A stretch of 20,491 nucleotides of DNA, from the NCBI GenBank assembly GCA_009840005.1, contig VXOR01000088.1, positions 1 to 20,491 of the forward strand, given 5' to 3'. Under the pieces are notes generated by a model, which saw only the letters and a list, made by a program, of their open reading frames with translations, had not been told where the DNA came from and made no database searches. Shown here piece after piece: positions 7,901-16,692 of the stretch (its first letter is position 1; every line of letters starts with the position of its first letter). A program made the position numbers and the translations under genes. This DNA comes from Gemmatimonadota bacterium. Its GTDB lineage: Bacteria; Latescibacterota; UBA2968; UBA8231.

Positions 7901-8854
7901 ATAGGGCGCAATGGCAGTGGGATGGTTGTGGGTCTCGACCTTGATCAAGACGTGGGTCTGCCGCTGGCGATAGCCATAGCGAAAATCCTCGTCTGGACCG
8001 AAGACCGACACATCAAACCCCTCAATCACGCCGGCGTTATCGGAATACGCCTTAACCGTGCCTTGCGGGTGAGTCGCGTGCGTGTGGCGAATCATGTCGA
8101 AGAGCGAGCGCGCCTCGCGCTGGCCGTCGATGATCCAATCGGCGTTGAAAATTTTGTGGCGGCAGTGCTCGGAGTTGACCACTGCAAACATCATCAGCTC
8201 CACGTCAGTCGGGTCGCGCCCCACAAAGGCGTGCAGTGCGTAGTCGATTTCCTCGTCCGAGAGAGCCAAGCCCATCTCGCGGTTAGCAGTCACGAGCGCA
8301 CATCGGCCCTCGGCCCGCACCGGAATATGGACTAGCGGCTTGGGCTCCACGCGGCGAAAGAGGGCATCTAACGAGTCGAGCGGAGCCTCAATCATGCGGT
8401 CGTAGAGCAGCGGCAAGACGACTCGACGACTCGACAGAGCTCGCCGAAGTCTGAGCGGTTCGGCTGAGCTCACCGTCGAAGCCTCGTCGAAGTCCGCGCT
8501 GGGCACGGTATCAGCGGCAAAGGCATACAGCGTGCCGCGCTCGACGCGGCGCACGAATTCGAGGCCGCAGTTTTTGAGGATGTCCGTGGCCTTGCTCGAC
8601 CACGGAGACGTCGTGCCCGGCCGCGGACCAATGGCCACCTCATTGTGCTCCCGCGCTGGCAAAGTCGCATCTACATCAAGGATGCGCATGAGCCGCGCCA
8701 TCTCATCGTCAGCTAAGGCACGCGCACATTGCACGGCATAGAAATACATAGCGCTCAAATCCTCAACTTCGGGCGCGCAACGCTGGCAGCGCGCTAGGAG
8801 CGACCGGCGGCGCAGGGACGACAGGGCCGGGGGGCCGACAAAGGCGAGTAGCAT
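4943..8854 (-). CDS. purL: Phosphoribosylformylglycinamidine synthase, single-chain
   Basis: This 1303-residue cytoplasmic enzyme converts FGAR, glutamine and ATP to FGAM in purine synthesis. It is the large form, close in length to the E. coli protein (about 1295). The N-terminal PurS-like domain begins at [17 protein letters not shown], which aligns with the E. coli N-terminus and supports the ATG at 8854. The synthase core carries [14 protein letters not shown] (221-234). The C-terminal glutaminase domain starts near residue 1045 and has nucleophile Cys1140 (GVCNGCQML) with His1265 and Glu1267 in MPHPERVF. Residues 124-144 are encoded by a palindromic repeat and look like an in-frame insertion before the conserved YDRM segment. 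Divergent from sucA; a small lipoprotein gene follows downstream. Confidence 0.97.
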   Translation of the reverse strand: MLLAFVGPPALSSLRRRSLLARCQRCAPEVEDLSAMYFYAVQCARALADDEMARLMRILDVDATLPAREHNEVAIGPRPGTTSPWSSKATDILKNCGLEFVRRVERGTLYAFAADTVPSADFDEASTVSSAEPLRLRRALSSRRVVLPLLYDRMIEAPLDSLDALFRRVEPKPLVHIPVRAEGRCALVTANREMGLALSDEEIDYALHAFVGRDPTDVELMMFAVVNSEHCRHKIFNADWIIDGQREARSLFDMIRHTHATHPQGTVKAYSDNAGVIEGFDVSVFGPDEDFRYGYRQRQTHVLIKVETHNHPTAIAPYPGASTGVGGEIRDEGAAGTGGWSQAGLCAFFTSHLRLPEFAQPWEKERAAFPDRLATPLAIMTEGPIGGAAFGNEFGRPNILGMFRTLEDDSTGVWRGYHKPIMVAGGVGLIDAAHVEKKTPAAGDCVIQLGGPAMLIGLGGGAASSMDTGANSEDLDFASVQRDNPEMQRRCQELISRCISLGEKNPIISIHDVGAGGLSNACPELVADVGARFDLRAIHNDDPGMSPMQIWSNEAQERYVLVVGRVDLDRFAELAARERCLFAVIGEVTGDGTLSLDDALLGDKPIDALDLAIILGKPPKMLRRATRSQPVQQSLALGEPSIAEAAERVLRFPAVAAKTFLITIADRTVTGLVARDQMVGPYQVPVADLALTCHSFQGYTGSAMAMGERTPLALMDTPASGRMAIAEAVTNIAAAHIGPIHRIKLSGNWMCACGEEGEDAALYDTVRAVGLEFCPALGVSIPVGKDSLSMRAVWEDAEGAAHKVVSPLSLVVSAFAPVEDVRRHATPDLKRGGDTRLLLADLGRGRNRLGGSCLAQAYNQIGSEVPDVDAGDVRGLYEAVQNLLDQNLVLAYHDRSDGGLFTAVAEMAFAGRCGVELEIAALGRDPLAALFCEEVGVVIQYRAEDEEAVYEVFAEQGIADLVHSVGQPVDDLQLRVRSGDDLVYDASLLDLHAAWAELTYRIQAHRDDPDCAREEYEALADDQDPGLNFHLAHEAAPTIGGKARPRVAVLREQGINGQVEMAAAFDAAACEAVDVTMTDLLEGRVELSSFHGLAACGGFSYGDVLGAGAGWARSILFHDRLREQFAAFFERPDTFSLGVCNGCQMLSHLKELIPGAANWPQFVRNRCEQFEARFATVEVLESRSVLLHSMEGSRLPIAVAHGEGRVQFGDDQALERARMENQLCLRYVDNYGNPAECYPSNPNGSPSGLTALTSADGRATIMMPHPERVFRNVQLSWHPAEWKGEEGPWLKLFQNARDFADAS
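8423..8485. repeat. Palindromic repeat, copy 2, in frame inside purL
   Basis: These 63 bases equal 21 codons (E124 to R144 of PurL). Arms pair as TCGAC/GTCGA (8431-8435, 8475-8479), GAGCTC/GAGCTC (8437-8442, 8466-8471) and GCCGAA/TTCGGC (8443-8448, 8459-8464), with small bulges and a loop of about ten bases. It shares three near-identical blocks with the copy at 1630-1682. Both copies are read in the same frame at their start (GAG GCT TCG AC, giving Glu-Ala-Ser-Thr). Confidence 0.85.
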
Positions 8855-9003
8855 GGGATACTTTCTAGCGGGAAAAGGTTCAATAAAATGTAGGTACTGC
8901 TATAAAAACCCTCAAGGATTGACGCGGCTCGACGAGCTTATTTTTGCACCTACGTATATAATGTCTATTTTTCAGAATCTAGCCCATGCAGTTGGAGGTT
9001 CCT
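8855..9003. promoter_or_regulatory. Divergent purL / sucA promoter region
   Basis: For purL (minus strand), TTGAGG (8910-8915) and TACATT (8887-8892) are spaced by 17 bases, each matching four of six consensus positions. For sucA (plus strand), a perfect TATAAT lies at 8957-8962, about 40 bases before the start codon, but no good -35 box sits at the usual distance. An 11-base dyad, GCTCGACGAGC (8927-8937), lies between them and could be an operator. All of this is motif reading only. Confidence 0.4.
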
Positions 9004-11805
9004 ATGTCATTTGCTACGCACAGCGAAAACACCGAGTACATTGAAAATCTCTACGAGCAATACCAGCGCGATCCTAGCTCGCTCCCAGAAGAGTGGCAGC
9101 ACTTCTTCCGCGGCTTTGAATTTGGCTTCGTGCGCTCTGCGACCGAGAGCGAATCAGCAGCCGTCTCGGTGCAGCAGCAATCCATAGAAGAAGCCACTGA
9201 GGGCCTCTTGGTCCTCGAAGGCGTCCAAGCCCTCGTGCAGGCCTATCGGCAAATGGGCCACTTCGTCGCCCGGCTCGACCCACTCGGGTACGATCGCCGA
9301 AGCCTGCCGCTGTTGGATCTGATAGAATTTGGCCTCGCCGAAGAAGACCTCGACAAGACCGTGGGCAACGGCGGATTCCTCGGGCGCACGGACGGGACGT
9401 TAAAGGGGCTGTTGACCAAGCTGAAAACCACGTATTGCCGCTCCATTGGCGTCGAGTACATGGACATCCCGGACAAGGAGCAGCGCGACTGGCTGCAAGA
9501 GCGGGTCGAGCCTTGCCTCAACAATCCCAACTTGTCTGAAGACGAGACGCGGCGGGTGCTGGCACGCCTGATCGCCGCCGAGGAATTCGAGCAGTTTTTG
9601 CACACGCGCTACGTCGGGCAAAAGCGCTTCTCGCTCGAAGGGGCCGAGTCCATGGTGCCGCTCTTGGACGAACTGGTCAGCACCGGTTCCAAGTTAGGCG
9701 TCGAAGAGATGGTCATCGGCATGGCCCATCGCGGTCGGCTCAACGTGCTGGCGCACCTGTTGCACAAGCCCTACGAGGAAATACTCGCCGAGTTCGAGGG
9801 AGCCGATCGCACCGACCGCGACGACGACGAGGGCGACGTCAAATACCACAAGGGCTATTCCCACGACCACGTCACCGAGGAGGGACGCAAAGTCCATCTC
9901 TCGCTCAGTTTCAACCCCAGCCACCTAGAGCTAGTCGATCCGGTCATCGAGGGCATCGTCTATGCCAAGCAAGCCTACTTGCACGACGACGAAGGAGAGC
10001 GGGTGGTCCCGATACTCATCCACGGCGAGGCCGCCTTTACCGGCCAAGGGATCGTCTCGGAAACCCTCAATCTCTCCGAACTGCCCGGCTACCGCACCGG
10101 CGGCTCCGTCCACATCATCATCAACAATCAGCTCGGCTACACCGCCCAAGCCGACGAGACGCGCTTTACCCCTTACCCGACCGACATCGCCAAGGAGATT
10201 CAGGCACCGGTCTTTCACGTCAACGCCGACGACCCCGAAGCCGTAATGCAAGCGGCGCGGGTGGCGATGGAATTCAGGCACCGCTTCAAGGTGGATGTCT
10301 TTATCGACTTGTGGTGTTATCGCCGCCACGGCCACAACGAAGCCGACGACCCGACCCTGACCCAGCCGCTGATGTACAAGAAGATCGCCGAGCATCCGAC
10401 GATTCTCCATCTCTATTCCTTCCAACTCATTGCCCAAAACAGAATCTCCCAAGAGGAAGCCGACGATATTCGCGCGCGGATCCGCACCCGGCTCGAAGAA
10501 GCCCAGCAAATCGCCCACCGCCTACAAGTCCAGCCCCAAATTTCGTCTTTCGGGGGCGTCTGGCAGGGCCTGACTTGGGCCCCCGATGACTGGAGCGCCC
10601 AAACGGCCGTCGATGCCAAAATCCTACAGCGGATCGTCGAGCGGGCGACCCAAGTCCCTAAAGGCTTCTCGCTGCACCGCACAATCCAGCGGATGGTCGA
10701 AGCGCGCCGCGCCATGGCCGCTGGCCAAGTACCCATCGACTGGGGCTGTAGCGAGGTGATGGCCTTCGGCTCTCTGCTGCGGGAGGGCGTGGCGGTGCGC
10801 CTGACTGGCCAAGATACCCAGCGCGGCACCTTTGCCCACCGCCACGCCGTCTGGCACGACACGGAAACGGGCGCGGAGCACACCCCCTTGCAGTGCTTGG
10901 AGCGCGATCAAGCCGACTTCGTAGTGATAAACACCATGCTGTCCGAGCTAGCAGTACTCGGCTTTGAGTACGGAATCAGCTCGGCAGACCCACGTCGCTT
11001 GGTCTTGTGGGAGGCCCAGTTCGGCGATTTCGTCAACGGCGCGCAAATGGTCATTGACCAATTTCTCTCTAGTGGCGAAGCCAAGTGGCAGCGGATGAGC
11101 GGCTTGGTGCTGCTGTTGCCACACGGGTACGAGGGCATGGGGCCAGAGCACTCCAGCGCACGGCTAGAGCGCTTCTTGCAATCGTGCGCCAAAAACAACA
11201 TGCAGGTGGCCTACCCCACCACGCCCGCGCAACTTTTTCACATCCTGCGGCGGCAGATGCACCGCAACTTCCGCAAGCCGCTGGTGCTGATGACCCCCAA
11301 GAGCCTCCTGCGGCACAAGCAATGCGTCTCAGAGCTAGAAGAATTCTCCACAGGGACGTTCCAGCGGGTCATCAACGACGCGGACGTCGCCGATCCAGCC
11401 GCCGTCAGCCGGGTGGTGCTATGCACCGGCAAGATCTACTACGACTTGGTGGCTGCCCGCGGCGAGCAGAATGGCAACGACGAGGTGGCGCTGCTGCGCG
11501 TCGAAGAACTCTATCCGTTCCCAACCGCCGAACTCCAAGCCGCGTTCGAGCGCTATCCCGCGGCCGAGCAGTTCTACTGGGTGCAAGAAGAGTCGCAGAA
11601 CATGGGCGCTTGGAGTTTCGTCCAACCTCTCTTGGACGAACTGTTGCCCGCCCACTGCGCGCTGAACTACGTCGGCCGCGACGAAGCGGCCAGCCCGGCC
11701 ACTGGCTCCGGGCACCTGCACGAAACCGAGCAACGAGAAATCGTCGAACAAGCACTAGGCCGCAGTCGCGAAGTGGTGCTGCATCAGCGGCGACAATCTG
11801 GTTAG
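9004..11805 (+). CDS. sucA: 2-oxoglutarate dehydrogenase E1 component
   Basis: This 933-residue thiamin-diphosphate-dependent subunit decarboxylates 2-oxoglutarate and passes succinyl to the E2 lipoyl arm (TCA cycle). Its length matches the usual SucA. The N-terminal E2-binding segment ([20 protein letters not shown]) is typical, followed by [42 protein letters not shown], the cofactor-region motifs [12 protein letters not shown] and NNQLGYTA, and the metal-site stretch [16 protein letters not shown]. The transketolase-like C-terminal half contains [14 protein letters not shown] and [10 protein letters not shown] chose the ATG at 9004 because GGAGG sits five bases upstream; the ATG at 8986 would include the ribosome binding site in the coding region. 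It is the first gene of the sucA-sucB-lpdA operon, with ten bases to sucB. Confidence 0.97.
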   Translation: MSFATHSENTEYIENLYEQYQRDPSSLPEEWQHFFRGFEFGFVRSATESESAAVSVQQQSIEEATEGLLVLEGVQALVQAYRQMGHFVARLDPLGYDRRSLPLLDLIEFGLAEEDLDKTVGNGGFLGRTDGTLKGLLTKLKTTYCRSIGVEYMDIPDKEQRDWLQERVEPCLNNPNLSEDETRRVLARLIAAEEFEQFLHTRYVGQKRFSLEGAESMVPLLDELVSTGSKLGVEEMVIGMAHRGRLNVLAHLLHKPYEEILAEFEGADRTDRDDDEGDVKYHKGYSHDHVTEEGRKVHLSLSFNPSHLELVDPVIEGIVYAKQAYLHDDEGERVVPILIHGEAAFTGQGIVSETLNLSELPGYRTGGSVHIIINNQLGYTAQADETRFTPYPTDIAKEIQAPVFHVNADDPEAVMQAARVAMEFRHRFKVDVFIDLWCYRRHGHNEADDPTLTQPLMYKKIAEHPTILHLYSFQLIAQNRISQEEADDIRARIRTRLEEAQQIAHRLQVQPQISSFGGVWQGLTWAPDDWSAQTAVDAKILQRIVERATQVPKGFSLHRTIQRMVEARRAMAAGQVPIDWGCSEVMAFGSLLREGVAVRLTGQDTQRGTFAHRHAVWHDTETGAEHTPLQCLERDQADFVVINTMLSELAVLGFEYGISSADPRRLVLWEAQFGDFVNGAQMVIDQFLSSGEAKWQRMSGLVLLLPHGYEGMGPEHSSARLERFLQSCAKNNMQVAYPTTPAQLFHILRRQMHRNFRKPLVLMTPKSLLRHKQCVSELEEFSTGTFQRVINDADVADPAAVSRVVLCTGKIYYDLVAARGEQNGNDEVALLRVEELYPFPTAELQAAFERYPAAEQFYWVQEESQNMGAWSFVQPLLDELLPAHCALNYVGRDEAASPATGSGHLHETEQREIVEQALGRSREVVLHQRRQSG

Positions 11806-11815
11806 GAGCATTTGC

Positions 11816-13045
11816 ATGTCAGTACAAGTCGAAATACCGAGCATGGGCGAATCCGTCAGCGAGGTAATTCTCCTAGAATGGCTCAAAGGCGACGGCGAGC
11901 GCGTCGAGCGGGACGAGCCGCTTTGCGTGTTAGAAACCGACAAGGCCAATGTCGAGCTACCGTCCCCAGTCAGCGGTGCGCTCAAACACCTACAATCCAC
12001 CGACACCACGCTAGCCATAGGAGCGGTAATAGCGGAAATAGATGATGCCGCTCCGGCCCCAGTGTCCAAACCCGAGCCCGCCGTGCCCAAACCCGAACCC
12101 ACCCTAAGCCCAGCCGTGCGCCGTTTAGTTGAAGAACACGAGTTGGATCCAACTGCCATTGAGGGCACGGGCAAGGACGGGCGGCTGACGAAAAAAGACG
12201 TGCTCGCCCACTTAGAGACGCTATCTGCGCCCGAACCCGCGCCTGAACCCATTCAACCGCCACCTGAACCTGAACCCGCGCAACCGCCTATACCCAAACC
12301 TGCTCCGCCGCCTGAGCCTGAATCCACTCCTGCGCCCGCCAGTCCCGGCCTCACCCGCCGCGAGCCAATGAGCAGGCTCCGCCAGCGCATTGCCGAGCAC
12401 TTGGTCGCCGCGCAGCACAACGCGGCCATGCTTACTACCTTCAACGAAATCGACATGAGTGCGGTGATGCAGCTCAGAGCCAAGTACAAGGAGCGCTTTG
12501 CCCAAGTCCACGGCTCGTCGCTCGGTCTGATGTCGTTCTTTTCGCGGGCTGCCATCCTCGCGCTCGGCGAGTTTCCAGCGATCAACGCGCAGATCGACGG
12601 CACGCACATTGTGTATCACGACTTCGTCAATTTGGGGATCGCGGTGAGCACGGAGCGCGGTCTAGTCGTGCCCGTCTTGCACCGCGCCGATCAGATGTCC
12701 ATCGCCCAACTCGAAAGCAACATCAAGCGACTCGCCCTGAGTGCCCGCGACAACAAGCTGGCCATGGACGAACTAAGCGGCGGCACCTTTACTATCACCA
12801 ACGGCGGAGTCTTCGGCTCGCTGCTTTCCACGCCGATTCTCAATGCACCGCAAAGTGGCATTCTCGGAATGCACGCGATCCAAGAGCGGCCCGTAGCCGT
12901 CGAAGGCCAAGTGGTAATCAGGCCGATGATGTACGTGGCGCTGTCCTACGACCATCGGCTCGTCGATGGCCAGCAGTCAGTCTCATTTTTGGTGCGGTTG
13001 AAAGAGCTGTTGGAAGATCCAGCGCGGCTGCTGTTAGAGGTATAG
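11816..13045 (+). CDS. sucB: 2-oxoglutarate dehydrogenase E2, dihydrolipoyl succinyltransferase
   Basis: This 409-residue core subunit carries the lipoyl arm and transfers succinyl to CoA. A single lipoyl domain occupies about residues 1-77 with lipoylated Lys43 in ETDKANVE. The peripheral-subunit-binding domain follows at about 97-133 ([16 protein letters not shown]). Residues 138-177 are a Pro/Glu-rich flexible linker with PEP-type repeats, longer than in E. coli. The acyltransferase domain runs from about 180 to the end, with the catalytic motif SYDHRLVDG (His380, Asp384). Start ATG at 11816 has AGGAG seven bases upstream. A succinyl rather than acetyl specificity is assigned mainly from its position directly after sucA. 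Confidence 0.96.
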   Translation: MSVQVEIPSMGESVSEVILLEWLKGDGERVERDEPLCVLETDKANVELPSPVSGALKHLQSTDTTLAIGAVIAEIDDAAPAPVSKPEPAVPKPEPTLSPAVRRLVEEHELDPTAIEGTGKDGRLTKKDVLAHLETLSAPEPAPEPIQPPPEPEPAQPPIPKPAPPPEPESTPAPASPGLTRREPMSRLRQRIAEHLVAAQHNAAMLTTFNEIDMSAVMQLRAKYKERFAQVHGSSLGLMSFFSRAAILALGEFPAINAQIDGTHIVYHDFVNLGIAVSTERGLVVPVLHRADQMSIAQLESNIKRLALSARDNKLAMDELSGGTFTITNGGVFGSLLSTPILNAPQSGILGMHAIQERPVAVEGQVVIRPMMYVALSYDHRLVDGQQSVSFLVRLKELLEDPARLLLEV

Positions 13046-13077
13046 CCAGCAACGCATCCACGCAAAAAGGAACAACT

Positions 13078-14460
13078 GTGAGCGACACTGCATTCGACCT
13101 AATCGTCATCGGCGCAGGACCAGGCGGCTACGTGGCCGCGAGCAAGGCGGCGCAGTTCGGCATGAAGGTCGCCTGTATCGACAAAAGCTACCTCGGCGGC
13201 ACCTGCCTCAATGTCGGCTGCATTCCCAGCAAGGCGCTGCTAGAGTCGAGTGATTTGTTCTACAGAGCCAAGAAGGGGTTGGGGCACCACGGAATCGGGC
13301 AGGGCGAAGTGGGCTTAGACCTGCAAGCCATGATGGCGCGGAAAGAAAAAATCGTGCAGACCATGACCAAGGGCATTGAGGGGCTGTTTAAGAGCCGAGG
13401 GGTGACGCATTTCGTCGGCACGGGCCAAGTCCGCGCCCCTGGAAGCGTGGCAGTGCAAGGTTCAGACGGCGAGCAGGTGCTATCTGCCAAGCACATCCTA
13501 CTAGCCACCGGAAGCACGCCCGTGGAATTGTCGAATCTGCCCTTTGATGGAAAACACATAATCAGTTCAACCGAGGCCCTAACCTTAGAAAAGGTGCCCG
13601 AGCGGCTCGTCGTCATTGGCGGCGGTGCCATTGGGCTGGAATTGGGGTCCGTGTGGGCTCGGCTGGGTGCTCAAGTGTTCGTAGTAGAGGCCATGGATCA
13701 AATTCTGCCGGAGATGGACCAAGAGATGGCCCAGCAGCTAGAGCGGCTGCTCAAACGACAGGGCCTAAAATTCCTGCTCGGAGCCAAAGCCCAAGCGGCT
13801 GCGACCGAAGAAGGCCAAGTGACACTGACCATAGCAGCCGGCGATCAAGAACTCGTCGAGACGTGCGATCTGGTGTTAGTAGCCGTGGGGCGCAAACCAT
13901 GCAGCACAGGGTTGGGGCTAGAAGACGTGGGTATAGCGACCAACGAACGTGGACAAGTCTTAGTTGACGCACAGGGCGGCACCAATGTCGAGGGCATCTG
14001 GGCTATCGGCGACCTTGTGCCCGGACCCATGCTCGCCCACAAAGCCGAGGCCGAAGGAATCGCAGTCGCCGAGCGAATGGCCGGGCGCGCCGGACAGGTC
14101 AACTACGAGGCCATACCTTCAGTCGTGTACACCCACCCGGAATTAGCTTCCGTAGGCGCGAGTGAAGAAGAAGCCACAGCAGCCGGCCACGAGGTCGCCG
14201 TCGGCAAGCACCAATTTCGCAGCAATGCTCGCGCCCACTGCATGGACGACATCGACGGTCTAGTCAAGGTCATCGCCGATGCGCACACCGACCAACTCCT
14301 GGGAATGCACATCCTAGGGCCGCAGGCTTCGCACTTGATTGCCGAGGGCGTCTTGGCCCTAGAGTTCGGCGCGAGTGCCGAGGATGTAGCCCGCACCGTC
14401 CACGCACACCCGGCGCTGTCAGAAGTCGTGGGCGAGGCAGCGCGGGACACAGCATCGTGA
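13078..14460 (+). CDS. lpdA: Dihydrolipoyl dehydrogenase (E3)
   Basis: This 460-residue flavoprotein reoxidises dihydrolipoamide with NAD+. It shows the FAD-binding GAGPGGYVA (12-20), the redox disulfide GGTCLNVGC (Cys43, Cys48), the NAD-binding motif VVIGGGAIGLELGS, the second FAD motif WAIGDLVPGPMLAHKAEAEG, and the C-terminal catalytic pair His444 and Glu449 in HAHPALSE. Start is GTG at 13078 with AAAGG seven bases upstream. It completes the 2-oxoglutarate dehydrogenase operon after a 32-base gap from sucB. Its stop overlaps the next gene's GTG start (GTGA), which implies coupled translation with the downstream dehydrogenase. It may also serve pyruvate dehydrogenase or glycine cleavage complexes encoded elsewhere. 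Confidence 0.97.
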   Translation: MSDTAFDLIVIGAGPGGYVAASKAAQFGMKVACIDKSYLGGTCLNVGCIPSKALLESSDLFYRAKKGLGHHGIGQGEVGLDLQAMMARKEKIVQTMTKGIEGLFKSRGVTHFVGTGQVRAPGSVAVQGSDGEQVLSAKHILLATGSTPVELSNLPFDGKHIISSTEALTLEKVPERLVVIGGGAIGLELGSVWARLGAQVFVVEAMDQILPEMDQEMAQQLERLLKRQGLKFLLGAKAQAAATEEGQVTLTIAAGDQELVETCDLVLVAVGRKPCSTGLGLEDVGIATNERGQVLVDAQGGTNVEGIWAIGDLVPGPMLAHKAEAEGIAVAERMAGRAGQVNYEAIPSVVYTHPELASVGASEEEATAAGHEVAVGKHQFRSNARAHCMDDIDGLVKVIADAHTDQLLGMHILGPQASHLIAEGVLALEFGASAEDVARTVHAHPALSEVVGEAARDTAS

Positions 14461-15230
14461 AGCTCACCGACAAAGTCGTCCTCATCACTGGTGCTGGCTC
14501 AGGCATCGGCCGCCAAACCGCGCTACACTGCGCCCGTGCAGGCGCGCACATCGCAGCCGTTGACATCGACGCAGCCACAGCCGAGGAAACAGCCAACGCC
14601 ATCACCGCTGACAACGGACAGGCCACAGCCATCGCGGCCGACGTGTCCCGCGCCGCCGATTGCGAGCACATGGTGCAGCAAGCCGAAGCCGCTTATGGCC
14701 GCCTCCACGTGCTGTTCAACAACGCCGGCATCTCCCACCACGCCGACGCCGACGCCATCGACACCGAAGAAGAGGTATGGGATCTGACCATGGCCGTCAA
14801 TCTCAAGGGCGTCTTTTTGGGTTGCAAATACGGCATTCCCGCCTTGCGCCGCGCCGGCGGTGGCACCATCGTCAACACTGCCTCTTTTGTCGCCTTGCTC
14901 GGAGCGGCCACGCCCCAATTGGCCTATACCGCCAGCAAGGGCGGCGTCCTCGCCCTGACGCGCGAGTTAGCCGTTATCCACGCCCGCGAAAACATCCGCG
15001 TCAACGCACTCTGCCCCGGCCCGTTGCGCACCGAGCTATTGATGAAATACCTCGACAGCGAAGAGAAACGCCAGCGCCGCTTGGTCCACATCCCCATGGG
15101 CCGTTTCGGCGAGGCCGAGGAAATCGCCCGCACGGTCGTCTTCTTGGCCTCGGACGACGCCTCCTTCATCACGGGCTCGACCTTCGTCGTCGATGGCGGC
15201 ATCACCGCTGCCTACGTCACCCCAGAGTGA
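14457..15230 (+). CDS. Short-chain dehydrogenase/reductase (SDR), classical type
   Basis: This 257-residue NAD(P)-dependent oxidoreductase has all classical SDR marks: TGAGSGIG (11-18) for cofactor binding, Asp36 after the second strand (AAVDID) favouring NAD over NADP, NNAG (88-91), catalytic Asn115, Ser143, Tyr157 and Lys161 (YTASK), and the PGPLRTE and VVDGG segments. It resembles glucose 1-dehydrogenase or 3-oxoacyl reductase-like SDRs, but the substrate cannot be assigned. The GTG start overlaps the lpdA stop by four bases (GTGA), so it is translationally coupled to the 2-oxoglutarate dehydrogenase operon. A HAD fragment and xylA follow on the same strand. Confidence 0.93.
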   Translation: MKLTDKVVLITGAGSGIGRQTALHCARAGAHIAAVDIDAATAEETANAITADNGQATAIAADVSRAADCEHMVQQAEAAYGRLHVLFNNAGISHHADADAIDTEEEVWDLTMAVNLKGVFLGCKYGIPALRRAGGGTIVNTASFVALLGAATPQLAYTASKGGVLALTRELAVIHARENIRVNALCPGPLRTELLMKYLDSEEKRQRRLVHIPMGRFGEAEEIARTVVFLASDDASFITGSTFVVDGGITAAYVTPE

Positions 15231-15238
15231 GGCCGCCC

Positions 15239-15304
15239 ATGCACTTTGCGGCCGCATTTTTCGACTTCAACGGCACCCTGCTTGCCGAGCCGCTGGACTA
15301 TTGA
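15239..15304 (+). pseudogene. Truncated HAD-superfamily (beta-phosphoglucomutase-like) hydrolase gene, 5' stump
   Basis: An ATG with GAGG a few bases upstream begins a 21-codon frame whose product contains FFDFNGTLLAEPLDY. The DFNGTL part is HAD motif I with the nucleophilic Asp, and EPLDY resembles the DDEPLH/Y segment that follows in beta-phosphoglucomutase-like members. A stop (15302-15304) then ends the frame, and the xylA ribosome binding site follows within 30 bases, so almost all of a gene of about 220 codons is missing. It begins nine bases after the SDR stop, so an intact gene was probably once part of this operon. A short functional leader peptide is less likely given the motif. Confidence 0.6.
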
Positions 15305-15345
15305 ACTTCCTGCAACCCACCGCACAATTCAGAAAGGGCAAACCC

Positions 15346-16659
15346 ATGAGCGAATTTTTTAAGGGCATCGAAAAAATTGCCTACGAAGGCCCGGACTCTA
15401 AAAACCCCCTCGCCTTCAAGCACTACGACGCCGAGGCCACAGTCGGCAGCAAGACTATGGCCGAACACCTGCGCTTCTCCGTGGCTTTTTGGCACAGCTT
15501 TAAGGGCGGGGGCATCGATCCCTTCGGCCCGACTCCGGTGTACGACCGGCCCTGGGATCGCGCCACCGACCCCATGCAGCGCGCCGAGGACACCTTGCGC
15601 GCGGCCTTTGAGTTCATCACCAAGCTCGGCGCGCCGTTCTACTGCTGGCACGACCGCGACATCGCACCCGAAGGTGAAACCCTCAAAGAAAGCAACGAAC
15701 GCCTCGACCACATTGTGGGGCTAGCCGAGCAATTGCAAGCCGACACCGGCGTCCGTTTGCTGTGGGGCACGTCCAATTGTTTCTCGAACGCACGCTTTAC
15801 CCACGGGGCCGCCACCAACCCCGACGCCCACGTCTTCGCCTGGGCCGCGGCTCAGATCAAGAAGGCCATGGAATGCACGCATCGGCTCGGGGGAGCCAAC
15901 TACGTATTTTGGGGTGGGCGCGAAGGGTACTCCAGCTTGCTCAACACCAACATGGCCCACGAGCAAGACCAGCTCGCACGCTTCTTGCACATGGCCGTCG
16001 AACACAAAAAGGCAATCGGCTTTACCGGCACTCTGCTCGTAGAGCCCAAGCCCAAAGAGCCGACCAAGCATCAGTACGACTACGACGCTGCCACCGTTTT
16101 GAGCTTCCTCCGCAAATACGACCTGTTGGACGAGTTCAAGCTCAACATCGAAGCCAATCACGCCACTCTAGCCGGCCACACCTTTGAACACGACCTCCAA
16201 CTCGCCTCAGCCGATGGCAAACTGGGCAGCATTGACGCCAACCGCGGCGATTACCTACTCGGCTGGGACACCGATCAATTCCCCACCGACCTCTACTCCA
16301 CCACCTACGCCATGTTGGTGATCCTCAAACAAGGCGGCATTGCTTCCGGCGGCATCAACTTCGACGCCAAGGTGCGGCGCGGCTCCTGCGACTTGGAGGA
16401 TCTCTTCCACGCCCACATCGGCGGCATGGACTCGTTTGCCCGCGGGCTAACGCTAGCCCAGCGCATCATCGACGACAGCGCACTCGACGCCTTTGTCGAG
16501 ACGCGCTACGCCTCGTACCGCAGCGGCATTGGCGAAAAGATCATGCGCGGCGAGGCCAACTTCGCCGAGCTAGAGGCATACGTCCACCAGCACGGCGAGC
16601 CGGAAAAGCGCAGCGGCCGCGAGGAAATGCTGGAGAATATCGTCAATAGTTATCTGTGA
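15346..16659 (+). CDS. xylA: Xylose isomerase
   Basis: This 437-residue TIM-barrel enzyme interconverts D-xylose and D-xylulose (and glucose and fructose) with two divalent metal ions. Length matches the usual class II enzyme (about 440). Key parts visible are MAEHLRFSVAFWHSF, the catalytic His102 and Asp105 in FYCWHDRDIAPEG, VLWGGREGY-like FWGGREGYSSLLNT, the metal-site Glu in LVEPKPKEPTKHQYD, LNIEANHATLAGHTFEHDL, and DANRGD with WDTDQFPTD. The start at 15346 is set by AGAAAGGG with seven bases spacing; the frame is open back to 15193, but that part overlaps the SDR gene. No xylulokinase or xylose transporter is in the window, so it stands apart from the usual xyl cluster. Confidence 0.97.
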   Translation: MSEFFKGIEKIAYEGPDSKNPLAFKHYDAEATVGSKTMAEHLRFSVAFWHSFKGGGIDPFGPTPVYDRPWDRATDPMQRAEDTLRAAFEFITKLGAPFYCWHDRDIAPEGETLKESNERLDHIVGLAEQLQADTGVRLLWGTSNCFSNARFTHGAATNPDAHVFAWAAAQIKKAMECTHRLGGANYVFWGGREGYSSLLNTNMAHEQDQLARFLHMAVEHKKAIGFTGTLLVEPKPKEPTKHQYDYDAATVLSFLRKYDLLDEFKLNIEANHATLAGHTFEHDLQLASADGKLGSIDANRGDYLLGWDTDQFPTDLYSTTYAMLVILKQGGIASGGINFDAKVRRGSCDLEDLFHAHIGGMDSFARGLTLAQRIIDDSALDAFVETRYASYRSGIGEKIMRGEANFAELEAYVHQHGEPEKRSGREEMLENIVNSYL

Positions 16660-16692
16660 GGAAGAACGACGCGAGAAATACAGGGGCTAAGC

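Noticed and set aside
7379..8335. 318-codon open frame antisense to purL
   Set aside because: It lies wholly opposite a strongly conserved coding region and shows no domain; it is a by-product of GC-rich codon usage.
8919..8962. TTGACG at 8919 with TATAAT at 8957 as one sucA promoter
   Set aside because: The spacing of 32 bases is far too long for a sigma-70 promoter; only the TATAAT is kept as a possible -10 box.
12230..12350. Repetitive Pro/Glu coding stretch in sucB as a possible inserted repeat
   Set aside because: It falls exactly at the flexible linker between E2 domains, where Pro-rich low-complexity sequence is normal.
14660..15304. 214-codon frame overlapping the SDR gene and running into the HAD stump
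   Set aside because: Only the last 21 codons have a recognisable motif and their own ribosome binding site; the rest is an Arg/Pro-rich out-of-frame reading of the SDR gene.
15193..15345. N-terminal extension of xylA
   Set aside because: It overlaps the SDR gene and HAD stump out of frame; the normal XylA start with its own ribosome binding site is at 15346.
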